A DNA stretch of 15,775 nt from Euryarchaeota archaeon UBA173. Its GTDB lineage: Archaea; Thermoplasmatota; Poseidoniia; Poseidoniales; Thalassarchaeaceae. A program made the translations under genes and the position numbers. Numbering within the stretch: the first letter of the stretch is position 1; each line of letters opens with the position of its first letter. Of the stretch, positions 6,341-13,923 are shown in pieces. The notes under the pieces are model-generated. The model saw only the letters and a program-made list of their open reading frames with translations. It searched no databases and was not told the origin of the DNA. The stretch is taken from the NCBI GenBank assembly GCA_002498925.1, contig DAJH01000042.1:34984-50758 (forward strand), given 5' to 3'.

Positions 6341-9130
6341 ATGGGAATTGTAGAGAGGTTTGGAAGGATTGCTGATACGTACATCAGCGAACGCGATAAG
6401 CTACTCGAGGCCGAGACGGAAAGGACGAGGACTTTCGTTGGACATCCATTCTGGCCTACAGAGGTCCTGAGGGATACGATAATTCTCGCTTCTATTGTCA
6501 TGGTTATTGCGTTCTACTCGTGGCTGATACCTCCACCGCTCCATAGTGCGGCGGATCCATTCGCACAAGCTGGTTTCGTTTTCCCGGACTGGTATGTTCT
6601 CTTCTCCTACGGATATCTAAGATGGGGAGAATACCTCCCTCAGTTCGTCATCCCAGCTGGACCCATTGGGGAATTCTTCGGATCCCCCGTGATTAACTGG
6701 AACTCAGCATGGTGGGGTGCAGCGATCACCGGATTGCCCGTTGGAATACTGGCGCTACCCCCCTTCCTTCCAGGCAGGGAGAAGAGAGGCGTAGAGGACC
6801 CTTGGTTCGCTACCGCTGGAGCAGTTTACCTAGCTCACGTTTGGTTCATCTCGGTGTTCTCGATAAACATCTTCCTCGACCTCTATGCCAAGGATCGTTC
6901 TGACTTCTGTTTTGTTGGGACTCATGGGGAGTTCCTCTGCGGAAGGCAATCCCCCTGGTCTGCAGAGGTATTCAATGCGATACCGTGGATTCTTACTGGA
7001 ATTTTCTTATTCGCGATAATTTTCTTCCCATTGAGGAGATCCCTCCTAAATTCGGTCGGTTCGAGAGTCACTCCTCGCATAGGAAGACAAGTCGCCATAG
7101 GGTCCCTGATTGCGGCGGTATTGATCTCCGTCGTCACTTGGCCGATATATGAGGGTGGCTTCTGGGACTACGGCGGCCTAGGCGCGATGGACGATGTCGA
7201 GGACCTTGATGAGATGAGAGGTCAACCGTCCGATAGCCTAGTCCACATCGACCAAGGTAACGTCTGGGAGGTCTGGGAGGATGAATGCCTCCTGTATGGA
7301 CAAAGCTCCTACCTGGCGGCATGGTCTGGGTTAAGTAGTGACGAAGATCCTAACGACTGGTGCGTGATACCAGCTGAGAATTGGGTGGATTGGGGGCTCT
7401 ATCAGCCTACGAAACTGTATCTGATTGATTTCTCAGGGGCGAATGGACATGCTGATTCCGAAACTGGAAGGAACTCTGGAGAAGGGGGGGCGGCATATTC
7501 TGGAAATTCCGCCATGGACGAAGTTGGCTATGATGATTCGGTGACTTTCGAAGTGGAAGACCTTGGTGTGTCCTCGGTACCTTTGGATGTCGGTTGCCTA
7601 TTCAGAACCACAGAGAGGGGTGTTGGAGAACACTCACAGGACCTAGTGCTGACTGATTCGAGCGGTGGTGTTGTTTGGCAGAATGACGGTGGTTCTTGCG
7701 AGTCTGCAACAGTGTACGTTGATTCTGGATCTACGTACACAATCTCGTTCGCTACCTCGACAACGGGCATGAATGAAAGTGTACAGGTCATCACCAGCTT
7801 CTCTGCTGTTGCTTTCCAGCCGCTTCTGCTAGACGATGACGGGACGGCCCTAGTTCGCTCTCAGAGTGACTTGGATTCAACACAGCTCTCGGAGATGTCA
7901 GTGAAGAACCCGACATACCACAAAAATCCGAAGAGCTTGGATGCAAAGCTGATTTATTCACTATTCATACCCTGCCTCGGAGTCGGTGCTATTGTGTTCA
8001 TGCTCATGCGCAGCATGGCCAGAGGCTACGAATACGAGATGAACAAATGCTACGGCTGCGACCTATGTGACGATGCATGTCCTGTGAGGCTATTCAACGC
8101 TGGAGACAAATTGAATATTATCTACAATACCTGGAATAACGAGGATGACGGCGTCCCACTTTATTCATGCCTAACATGTTCTGCTTGCACGAATGCGTGC
8201 CCCCAGCTAGTCGACTACGACTCTTATGTCGACATAAGGAGAAATATGATCGTGGGAGGCCCTCCTGCTTCGGAGATACCCCATACCGTACTCCAAGCAG
8301 TTCTTGCTGCTGAGGCGGAAGAGGACGCTGATGCGGGCTTCATTTCAGTTGAGGACTATCCAATAGATTCCAATATAGGGTACTATCCAGGATGTGTTGA
8401 CTATCTTGATCAGGAAATGGTTTTCAGCCATGTTAACGAAGGATCAATGAATCTAGGCGATGCAACGACCTCGGCCTTCACTCTATTCGAAGAAATGGGA
8501 GAGGATGTGACATACCTTGGAAGGGACTTCCTGAAGTGCTGTGGGCACGATCAAAAGTGGCAGGGTATGACAGAGGTCTTCGAGAAACTCAAGACCTACA
8601 ACCAGAAGAAGCTTGGAGAGAGTGGCGTGGATACGCTTGTAACCTCCTGTGCAGAGTGCTTCAGGACATTCGCCCTAGACTACGAGCTCGATGAAATGAA
8701 GGTCATGCACACTACTGAATTCCTGATTGAAAATGGATTCGATATGAACCTCAAAACTGAGGATGACGTCACTGTGACATTCCATGACCCATGCAGACTG
8801 GGCAGGCAGATGAATATCTATGACCAACCAAGGGATTTGATATCGAGTGTGGAAGGGGTTGACCTAGTAGAGATGGAGCACCATGGAGAGGATGCATTAT
8901 GCTGTGGAGTTTCTAGTATGATGAGCTGTAACGAAAACAGTCGCGCCCTAAGAGTTCAGAGATTCGACGAAGTTAACGCCACCGGGGCCGACATAATGCT
9001 TACTTCGTGCCCCAAGTGCGTGTCTCACTTCGAATGCCTGAAATTCGAAGGAGACCCTAGGCATGACTTCGAGATACTTGATGTTGTCAGCTTCCTAGCG
9101 AGGCAGGTCGAGTCGGGCAAGGCCAATTAG
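6341..9130 (+). CDS. cytochrome b C-terminal half fused to an HdrD-like Fe-S/CCG module
   Basis: A 929-residue fusion in one uninterrupted frame. Residues about 30-275 are a subunit IV-like (PetD) half of cytochrome b with about five helices (46-67, 124-146, 156-183, 211-231, 250-272) and the Qo motif PDWY (82-85). Residues about 275-535 form a polar, beta-rich domain with four cysteines (316, 341, 419, 453), predicted outside the membrane. A sixth helix (537-558, followed by RSMARG) returns to the cytoplasm. Two CxxCxxCxxxCP motifs (C570-C580 and C610-C620) predict two [4Fe-4S] clusters. Two complete CCG domains follow (C685, C733, C734, C770, C773; C818, C854, C855, C890, C893), as in heterodisulfide reductase HdrD, where they hold non-cubane clusters reducing a disulfide. 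The topology puts the quinol motif outside and the Fe-S module inside. The fusion implies electron exchange between the b haems and a cytoplasmic thiol/disulfide or ferredoxin partner; direction and substrate are unknown. Confidence 0.92.
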   Translation: MGIVERFGRIADTYISERDKLLEAETERTRTFVGHPFWPTEVLRDTIILASIVMVIAFYSWLIPPPLHSAADPFAQAGFVFPDWYVLFSYGYLRWGEYLPQFVIPAGPIGEFFGSPVINWNSAWWGAAITGLPVGILALPPFLPGREKRGVEDPWFATAGAVYLAHVWFISVFSINIFLDLYAKDRSDFCFVGTHGEFLCGRQSPWSAEVFNAIPWILTGIFLFAIIFFPLRRSLLNSVGSRVTPRIGRQVAIGSLIAAVLISVVTWPIYEGGFWDYGGLGAMDDVEDLDEMRGQPSDSLVHIDQGNVWEVWEDECLLYGQSSYLAAWSGLSSDEDPNDWCVIPAENWVDWGLYQPTKLYLIDFSGANGHADSETGRNSGEGGAAYSGNSAMDEVGYDDSVTFEVEDLGVSSVPLDVGCLFRTTERGVGEHSQDLVLTDSSGGVVWQNDGGSCESATVYVDSGSTYTISFATSTTGMNESVQVITSFSAVAFQPLLLDDDGTALVRSQSDLDSTQLSEMSVKNPTYHKNPKSLDAKLIYSLFIPCLGVGAIVFMLMRSMARGYEYEMNKCYGCDLCDDACPVRLFNAGDKLNIIYNTWNNEDDGVPLYSCLTCSACTNACPQLVDYDSYVDIRRNMIVGGPPASEIPHTVLQAVLAAEAEEDADAGFISVEDYPIDSNIGYYPGCVDYLDQEMVFSHVNEGSMNLGDATTSAFTLFEEMGEDVTYLGRDFLKCCGHDQKWQGMTEVFEKLKTYNQKKLGESGVDTLVTSCAECFRTFALDYELDEMKVMHTTEFLIENGFDMNLKTEDDVTVTFHDPCRLGRQMNIYDQPRDLISSVEGVDLVEMEHHGEDALCCGVSSMMSCNENSRALRVQRFDEVNATGADIMLTSCPKCVSHFECLKFEGDPRHDFEILDVVSFLARQVESGKAN

Positions 9131-9217
9131 CCCGGTGCAATAATTGTGGTTACCACGAAGTTCGGATTCAGAATGCTTGACCGCAGAATTGAGAACTAAT
9201 GGCCGACAGGAAGGGGC
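9131..9217 (+). promoter_or_regulatory. possible internal promoter/operator before the ferredoxin gene
   Basis: This 87-nt spacer is the longest gap inside the operon. It contains the AT-rich GCAATAATT (9137-9145) and, directly after it, a perfect inverted repeat GTGGT-T-ACCAC (9146-9156). A TATA box with an adjacent operator would allow separate control of the ferredoxin and downstream genes. The distance to the GTG start (about 75 nt) would leave a long leader, so this is weak. A 28-codon ORF starting at ATG 9199 overlaps the ferredoxin start in another frame and has no support. Confidence 0.2.
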
Positions 9218-9550
9218 GTGACAGGCATTCCGGACCTAGAAGCCAGAAGGGCTTCGCAGCAGAAGAGGATCCGAATAATGCTTGATGCCATGAGGGCTGA
9301 AGACCAAGCCAAGCTCAAGGGCGGGGAGACCGCCGTGGCCTGGGTCAAGGAAGAGCAGTGCATAGGTTGTGATCAATGTACCATAGTCTGTGATGATGAT
9401 GCAATAGAGCTGTATGACACGCCCCTGGCCAGTCCCATAATGGACATAGACGTGAATAGAAAGGCCAAAATCATCAGGGACGAATGTACTGGTTGCCAGC
9501 TATGCGTTCTAGCTTGTCCCACGGATGCGATATTGATGATAGATAGGTGA
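9218..9550 (+). CDS. 2[4Fe-4S] ferredoxin
   Basis: A 110-residue protein. A charged, helical N-terminal extension (about 1-45) precedes two ferredoxin motifs: C48, C51, C54, C58 and C90, C93, C96, C100-P. The first motif ends in Cys-Asp-Asp instead of the usual Cys-Pro. A 21-residue insertion (about 65-85) separates the halves, making it longer than clostridial-type ferredoxins (about 55-60). The pattern matches the ferredoxin-like subunits of larger oxidoreductases. It starts 87 nt after the cytochrome b-HdrD fusion and is likely its electron partner or a subunit of the complex. The start is GTG 9218, with AGGAAGGGG immediately upstream; internal ATGs at codons 21 and 25 would cut only the helical extension. 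No membrane segment is visible. Confidence 0.88.
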   Translation: MTGIPDLEARRASQQKRIRIMLDAMRAEDQAKLKGGETAVAWVKEEQCIGCDQCTIVCDDDAIELYDTPLASPIMDIDVNRKAKIIRDECTGCQLCVLACPTDAILMIDR

Positions 9551-9554
9551 AGAC

Positions 9555-9848
9555 ATGTCCAAGAAAGACCCAATTAGATTCGGTGCAGAATTCGGTCCCA
9601 AGAGGACTGAAAGAACGAAGGGAGTGTCACTATCTACATTCAAAAGTCTGGTCTGGGTTTCAAATCTGGGCGGCCTGATTCTATGCGCTATCGCACTGGA
9701 GCTAATGATCACTGGACAATTCCTACTTGGACTTGGTTCAATGATTGCAGGCGTTGTCATCGCACTTTTTCCTTCCAACTATGAAATTGTTGGGATGGAA
9801 GAATCAATCGGCGGGAACGATGAGATGGAAGTGGAAGATGCCGAGTAA
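9555..9848 (+). CDS. small two-helix membrane protein
   Basis: A 97-residue protein with a basic N-terminus, two transmembrane helices (about 33-52 and 54-72) joined by a tight turn, and an acidic tail (EESIGGNDEMEVEDAE). AGGTGA, overlapping the ferredoxin stop, lies 5 nt before the ATG. No cofactor motif is visible and I do not recognise a family. Its place directly after the ferredoxin suggests a membrane-docking or structural subunit of the same complex. The N- and C-termini are predicted to face the same side, probably the cytoplasm because the N-terminus is Lys/Arg-rich. Its last 11 nt overlap the start of the following MGMT gene. Confidence 0.72.
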   Translation: MSKKDPIRFGAEFGPKRTERTKGVSLSTFKSLVWVSNLGGLILCAIALELMITGQFLLGLGSMIAGVVIALFPSNYEIVGMEESIGGNDEMEVEDAE

Positions 9849-10155
9849 GGAATTCAGAGATTTCCCAACCGGTACAGAATTCCAGAAATTGGTTTGGGGA
9901 GAGTTGTTAGAAATCCCTTTTGGCGAGACTAGGTCATACAAGGAAATAGCAGAGTCCATAGGCGAGCCTAACTCTTCGAGAGCGGTTGCTAATGCGTGTT
10001 CTAGGAATCCATATGCACCGGACATACCATGTCACAGAGTTATTCGTTCTGACGGGAGAATAGGCGGTTATAGTGGTCCTGGAGGAATCGTTGGCAAGAT
10101 GAAATTGCTAGAGTCAGAGGGCGTAAATCTGAATCCAAAAAGGAGTCAGAAGTAG
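9838..10155 (+). CDS. O6-alkylguanine-DNA alkyltransferase (MGMT/Ogt), catalytic domain only
   Basis: A 105-residue protein equal to the C-terminal DNA-binding and catalytic domain of MGMT: FGETRSYKEIA (28-38), SRAVANACSRNP (47-58, arginine finger region), the active-site PCHRV (64-68) with Cys65, and DGRIGGYSG followed by K..LLESEGV. It transfers an alkyl group from O6-alkylguanine to Cys65, repairing DNA once per protein molecule. The N-terminal ribonuclease-like domain of longer MGMTs is absent. Because Cys65 is present it should be a true transferase, not an alkyltransferase-like (ATL) protein, in which it is replaced. The ATG at 9838 lies within the preceding membrane protein gene (11-nt overlap), and GGAAG upstream serves as ribosome binding site; coupling to the respiratory operon is likely. 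No in-frame start upstream is better supported. Confidence 0.92.
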   Translation: MPSKEFRDFPTGTEFQKLVWGELLEIPFGETRSYKEIAESIGEPNSSRAVANACSRNPYAPDIPCHRVIRSDGRIGGYSGPGGIVGKMKLLESEGVNLNPKRSQK

Positions 10156-10263
10156 ATGATGAAAATGGCAAGAGATGCAACAGATGCAATGACCCATGCC
10201 ATCACGTATGTAGACTGGCTCAACTCATCTCTGCCTTCATCGTCCATGTACCTTCGAGAGTAA
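10156..10263 (+). CDS. possible 35-residue small ORF after MGMT
   Basis: An ORF begins with two ATG codons immediately after the MGMT stop and encodes 35 residues (MMKMARDATDAM...SMYLRE) ending at TAA 10261-10263. No domain is recognisable and the length is within what chance allows. Arguments for it are the position directly downstream in the operon and a plausible amphipathic N-terminal part. Arguments against it are the lack of a clear ribosome binding site and of recognisable similarity. The 27 bases between it and the convergent gene at 10291 hold nothing recognisable. Confidence 0.2.
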   Translation: MMKMARDATDAMTHAITYVDWLNSSLPSSSMYLRE

Positions 10264-10290
10264 TGAAGGATGTAAATCTAACCCGGGCGA

Positions 10291-10977
10291 TCACAAGAAA
10301 GGAGACAGGATTACCAGTGCGGCCAGGGGTATGAGAACCATGGTAGCATTATCGTCGATGTACTTCAGCGACGGGATTTCACCGAGAACCGTAAGAGGTG
10401 CTAGAACCAGGGCGGCAACTAGTGGAGTCCCAAGCCAAAAGTGGCAACCTAACCAAATGGAAAAAGAAACTACTGAGCCAGCCACAATGGCGGAGTTAAG
10501 ATTCTTCTTGATTCGCTTAACCTCTCCCATCACTGGATCAACGAAGGTCAAACCGAAGATTAGCGGTATTCCGTATAGCCCTCTTTCAAGGCCACTTCCA
10601 TCGCCCTCAGGTGCTATCAAGAGAGCGAGTGCGACAGCAATCCCCCCCCATGCGAAGGCGGAAATCTGCGATGCCTCATACTCTCTCTGACCGACCACGA
10701 CAATTCCGAATCTTAGTCTTAAGAACTCAATAATTAGTATCGAAATAACGATCATGCTCACGAGTTCTCTGGGAGATACTGAGAAATAATCACCCAATTC
10801 CTGCCCCCTTGCGTAATAGACTAGTGGAATTATCGACATCGCAATGTGGGTGAACCTCCTGAATGCATGACCGCCGAATCCACCGACCGAGTGATCGACA
10901 TGATCTATGTCAAATGGAACTTCGGAATCAGACAGAGCTTCACCCCTTGTAAATCTACAATCTATCGAGTGCCTCAT
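10291..10977 (-). CDS. polytopic membrane protein, dolichol/phytol kinase-like
   Basis: A 228-residue protein with a polar N-terminus of about 35 residues and about six or seven hydrophobic helices. HAFRRFTHIAMS (37-48) resembles the RKxxHi start of the SEC59/VTE family. LTFVDPVMGEVKR (143-155) occupies the place of the family's GDxxAxxxG segment, and GEIPSLKYIDDNATMVLIPL (199-218) resembles the conserved E.....DDNLxxP ending. Members transfer phosphate from CTP to polyprenols or phytol; in archaea this could serve lipid or glycan-carrier synthesis. The match rests on motif order, so the specific substrate is not assignable. The start overlaps the upstream meaB by 23 nt, so it is translationally coupled. 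It is unrelated to the mutase pathway by known function. Confidence 0.5.
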   Translation of the reverse strand: MRHSIDCRFTRGEALSDSEVPFDIDHVDHSVGGFGGHAFRRFTHIAMSIIPLVYYARGQELGDYFSVSPRELVSMIVISILIIEFLRLRFGIVVVGQREYEASQISAFAWGGIAVALALLIAPEGDGSGLERGLYGIPLIFGLTFVDPVMGEVKRIKKNLNSAIVAGSVVSFSIWLGCHFWLGTPLVAALVLAPLTVLGEIPSLKYIDDNATMVLIPLAALVILSPFL

Positions 10978-11824
10978 CGAGTGTTATACTTCCGGTTTCT
11001 AACTCATCCAGAACATCATCTAGGCCCTCTGATAGAATAAGCCTTGAATCCCATTTAGAAATCAGCCTCTCGGTAATCCTGAGTCTATTCCTCCAAGGTG
11101 GGGAAGAGCATTTTTCTATCGCAGAAACGAGTCCCTCGATTCCGATGGAATTCTGTGCTGAGACCAGGTGGACCTCTGGAACGCTCTCACTGCTGCTCAG
11201 GTCCAAAGACGCACGGATTGATTCAGCCGCTCTCGAAGCACCCGGCTTATCGGACTTGTTTATTGCAATTATATCTGCTAACTCTATGATTCCAGCCTTC
11301 TCTGCCTGAATTATATCCCCCCTGTCTGGACCATCGACCATCATTACCCTGTCAGCGAAGGCTACGACTCTGGTCTCTGCCTGCCCCGACCCGACAGTCT
11401 CGATGACTATCCTAGACCAACCACAGAATGATAGTAGATCTATCATAGGCGAGAGGAGGTAGGAAACCCCCCCAGGGTGCCCCCTTGTTGCTAATGATCT
11501 GAAATATACAGATTCCCCTGAGTCGGTAGATTCCATCCTCATCCTATCGGCAAGGAGAGCTCCTCCACTCCTAGGCGAAGAGGGGTCTACGGCTAATACG
11601 GCAACTCTCTCACCACTGCCCTTCCAATGACTTACTAGACGTCCGATTAGAGTAGACTTTCCGACTCCAGGAGGTCCGGTAACCCCCAGTGTCCAGGGGC
11701 TGACATTAGGAAGAACAAGTTCCTCTCCTCCTTCAATCAATGTTAGCAGCCTTGCAAGCGACCGGCGATCTCCTGATTTGGCGGATTCCAAAAGCTCCGT
11801 GGAAGATTTCACTCCCAACGCCAT
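10955..11824 (-). CDS. meaB: MeaB/ArgK-type GTPase, chaperone of methylmalonyl-CoA mutase
   Basis: A 289-residue P-loop GTPase of the MeaB (human MMAA) family. An N-terminal helical region precedes Walker A GPPGVGKST (50-58). DPSSPRSGGALLADRMRM (80-97) is close to the family's DPSSxxSGGxxLxDxxRM, ETVGSGQAE (142-150) to its ETVGVGQSE, and NKSD (189-192) is the G4 guanine-specificity motif. A C-terminal helical part (about 240-289) corresponds to the dimerisation region. MeaB binds methylmalonyl-CoA mutase, gates adenosylcobalamin loading and protects the enzyme from inactivation. It starts within the end of the B12-binding subunit gene (16-nt overlap), the standard context for this chaperone. 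The length is slightly below typical bacterial MeaB (about 310-330). Confidence 0.94.
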   Translation of the reverse strand: MALGVKSSTELLESAKSGDRRSLARLLTLIEGGEELVLPNVSPWTLGVTGPPGVGKSTLIGRLVSHWKGSGERVAVLAVDPSSPRSGGALLADRMRMESTDSGESVYFRSLATRGHPGGVSYLLSPMIDLLSFCGWSRIVIETVGSGQAETRVVAFADRVMMVDGPDRGDIIQAEKAGIIELADIIAINKSDKPGASRAAESIRASLDLSSSESVPEVHLVSAQNSIGIEGLVSAIEKCSSPPWRNRLRITERLISKWDSRLILSEGLDDVLDELETGSITLDEALDRL

Positions 11825-12246
11825 CCCGATTCTTGACCGACCCCTACTGGTTCTTCTTTTTCGATTCTCTCAGAGCATTCTTGGAGGAACTCTAGTATCT
11901 GATCAGTCCTAGTTCCCGGTCCAAAAATTGCTCGTACCCCCTGCTCATAAACGGACTCCCTATCTCTGTCTGGGATTATGCCTCCAGCGAAAACGATAAC
12001 GTCATCTAATCCTTCATCGCGAAGGCCTGCACAAATCTTCGGTATTAGGACATCATGAGCGCCAGAAAGGGTAGAGAGGCCGAGTGCTGTGGCATCTTCG
12101 TCAGTAACGATCCTGATTATCTCCGAAGGAGTCCTACGAAGGCCCGTGTAGACTACTTCATGACCCCCGTCCCTCAGAGCTCGAGCAATGACCTTGGCAC
12201 CTCTGTCATGACCATCGAGACCTGGTTTTGCGACGACTATTCGCAT
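11809..12246 (-). CDS. methylmalonyl-CoA mutase, small (B12-binding) subunit
   Basis: A 145-residue cobalamin-binding protein equal to the C-terminal domain of methylmalonyl-CoA mutase. DGHDRG (11-16) is the DxHxxG motif whose His13 is the lower axial ligand of cobalt. LSTLSGAHD (57-65) and VFAGGIIP (85-92) are the SxL and GG motifs that hold the nucleotide tail. With the large subunit (not in this window) it interconverts (R)-methylmalonyl-CoA and succinyl-CoA, finishing the propionyl-CoA route. In many archaea the two parts are separate genes, as here. ATG 12246 is preferred over the in-frame ATG at 12288 because family similarity begins at MRIVVAKPGLDGHD and CAGGGA-like purines precede it. 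It is the first gene of a minus-strand operon with meaB. Confidence 0.93.
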   Translation of the reverse strand: MRIVVAKPGLDGHDRGAKVIARALRDGGHEVVYTGLRRTPSEIIRIVTDEDATALGLSTLSGAHDVLIPKICAGLRDEGLDDVIVFAGGIIPDRDRESVYEQGVRAIFGPGTRTDQILEFLQECSERIEKEEPVGVGQESGWRWE

Positions 12247-12360
12247 ACTATCCCTGCATATGCGAGTTGGCGACACGTCTTCAAGCAACCGCAGTATCGA
12301 TATTTCTCCCTACTTCAATCAGGAAGGCATATTGACGTCCTTCTCCGTAAAGGCTCTGTA
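12247..12360. promoter_or_regulatory. divergent intergenic region between mutase and carboxylase genes
   Basis: These 114 bases separate the minus-strand mutase subunit from the plus-strand carboxyltransferase, so both promoters should lie here. AT-rich CGATATTTC (about 12298-12306), readable as GAAATATCG on the other strand, is the best TATA candidate for both directions, and GCATATTG (about 12328-12335) is a second. No clear inverted repeat operator is visible. The arrangement suggests joint control of the two halves of one pathway. Confidence 0.35.
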
Positions 12361-13914
12361 ATGCCATCCGACGAAGCTCGTATCGAAGACCTCAGGCGGA
12401 GAAAAGCCCAGGCGGAAGCTGGTGGCGGACAGGCTAGAATCGCGGCTCAGCACTCAAAGGGGAAGATGACTGCTAGAGAGAGACTTGCTCAACTACTCGA
12501 CGATGGGTCATTCATGGAGGTCGATCCATTGGTGGAACATAGGTGCAGGGACTTTGACATGGACAGAAACGTAATTCCGGGAGATGGGGTTGTATGTGGG
12601 CATGGCACTATAGACGGAAGAACGGTTTACTGTTTTGCTCAGGATTTTACTGTTTATGGTGGATCTCTTGGCGAGATGCATGGGCTAAAAATCTGTAAAA
12701 TACTCGATATGGCTCTCAAAACAGGCTCTCCGGTAATTGGTTTGAATGATAGTGGAGGGGCTAGAATCCAGGAAGGTGTTGCGAGTCTTGGCTCATATGC
12801 AGAGATTTTCTTCAGGAATGTTCGAGCTAGTGGTGTGATTCCACAAATTTCAGTAATTATGGGGCCATGTGCAGGAGGTGCGGTTTATTCTCCGGCAATA
12901 ACCGACTTCGTAGTAATGGTCGACAAGACGTCGCACATGTTCATCACTGGGCCGGAAGTAATCAAAACAGTGACCAACGAGGAGGTTAGCTTCGAAGATT
13001 TAGGAGGTGCGAATACTCATGCAAGTAGATCCGGAGTTACGCACTTCACCACTGAGGATGATCAAGAGGCCATTGAATTGGTCAGGGAACTAGTCGGCTT
13101 CCTCCCCTCTAATAATCTGGAGAAACCTGTGCCGGTACCTACTTCTGACCCGATCGACAGGGAGAGTGATGTGCTACAGACCCTGGTCCCCGAAGATCCA
13201 AAAAAGCCGTATGACATAATGTCTGTAATAACCGAGGTTGTCGACGATGGTGCTTTCTTGGAAGTTCAGCAGGACTTTGCAAGGAACATAATTGTTGGAT
13301 TTGGGAGGCTGGGGGGGCATACGATTGGAGTCGTAGCGAATCAACCTGAAATCCTAGCTGGCTGTTTGGATATCGATGCCTCGGTGAAGGCTGCTCGATT
13401 TGTGAGATTCTGCGATGCTTTCAATATCCCGCTACTGACATTTGTTGATGTCCCTGGTTTTCTCCCAGGGGCCAGTCAGGAGTGGGGAGGAATAATCAGG
13501 CATGGTGCTAAGCTACTATACGCGTATGCAGAAGCTACAGTTCCCAAGCTGACTGTAATCACGCGCAAGGCGTATGGCGGTGCCTATGATGTCATGTCAT
13601 CGAAGCACATACGCGGCGATTACAACGTTGGCTGGCCAACAGCCCAATTGGCAGTAATGGGAGCCGATGGCGCGGTACAGATAATCCACAGGAGGAGGAT
13701 TGCGTCATCGGGAAATCCTGAGCAGGAAAGGGAGCGGCTAGTTGATGACTATACGGATACGTTCGCCAATCCCTACAGGGCAGCGGCTCTGGGATACCTG
13801 GATGATGTCATACAACCAAAGGAGACGCGGGCGGTGATGGCAAAGGCACTTGGAGCACTTCTAGAGAAGGAAGAGATACGCCCCGCTCGTAAGCACGGAA
13901 ATATACCACTTTGA
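12361..13914 (+). CDS. pccB: propionyl-CoA carboxylase carboxyltransferase (beta) subunit
   Basis: A 517-residue acyl-CoA carboxyltransferase of typical family length, with two crotonase-fold halves. The N-terminal half has NDSGGARIQEG (129-139) and the oxyanion-hole motif GPCAGGAVYSPA (168-179). The C-terminal half has DVPGFLPG (363-370) and KAYGGAYDVMSSKH (403-416). Asp410 in GGAYD is at the position that is Asp in propionyl-CoA-preferring enzymes such as Streptomyces PccB, which supports propionyl-CoA as the main substrate; acetyl-CoA use or the related methylmalonyl-CoA decarboxylase alpha subunit remain possible. It moves carboxyl from carboxybiotin to acyl-CoA. The frame is open upstream to 12055, but that part is antisense to the mutase gene, and family similarity starts at ATG 12361. 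The biotin carrier is encoded two genes downstream; the biotin carboxylase is not in the window. Confidence 0.94.
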   Translation: MPSDEARIEDLRRRKAQAEAGGGQARIAAQHSKGKMTARERLAQLLDDGSFMEVDPLVEHRCRDFDMDRNVIPGDGVVCGHGTIDGRTVYCFAQDFTVYGGSLGEMHGLKICKILDMALKTGSPVIGLNDSGGARIQEGVASLGSYAEIFFRNVRASGVIPQISVIMGPCAGGAVYSPAITDFVVMVDKTSHMFITGPEVIKTVTNEEVSFEDLGGANTHASRSGVTHFTTEDDQEAIELVRELVGFLPSNNLEKPVPVPTSDPIDRESDVLQTLVPEDPKKPYDIMSVITEVVDDGAFLEVQQDFARNIIVGFGRLGGHTIGVVANQPEILAGCLDIDASVKAARFVRFCDAFNIPLLTFVDVPGFLPGASQEWGGIIRHGAKLLYAYAEATVPKLTVITRKAYGGAYDVMSSKHIRGDYNVGWPTAQLAVMGADGAVQIIHRRRIASSGNPEQERERLVDDYTDTFANPYRAAALGYLDDVIQPKETRAVMAKALGALLEKEEIRPARKHGNIPL

Positions 13915-13923
13915 GGTCGAATA

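Noticed and set aside
12247..12288. N-terminal extension of the B12-binding subunit to ATG 12288
   Set aside because: The added 14 residues do not match the family, which starts with MRIVVAKPGLDGHD; the shorter form also leaves a promoter region.
12055..12360. N-terminal extension of the carboxyltransferase by 102 codons
   Set aside because: The extension is antisense to the mutase B12 subunit gene and unlike any carboxyltransferase; family similarity starts at ATG 12361.
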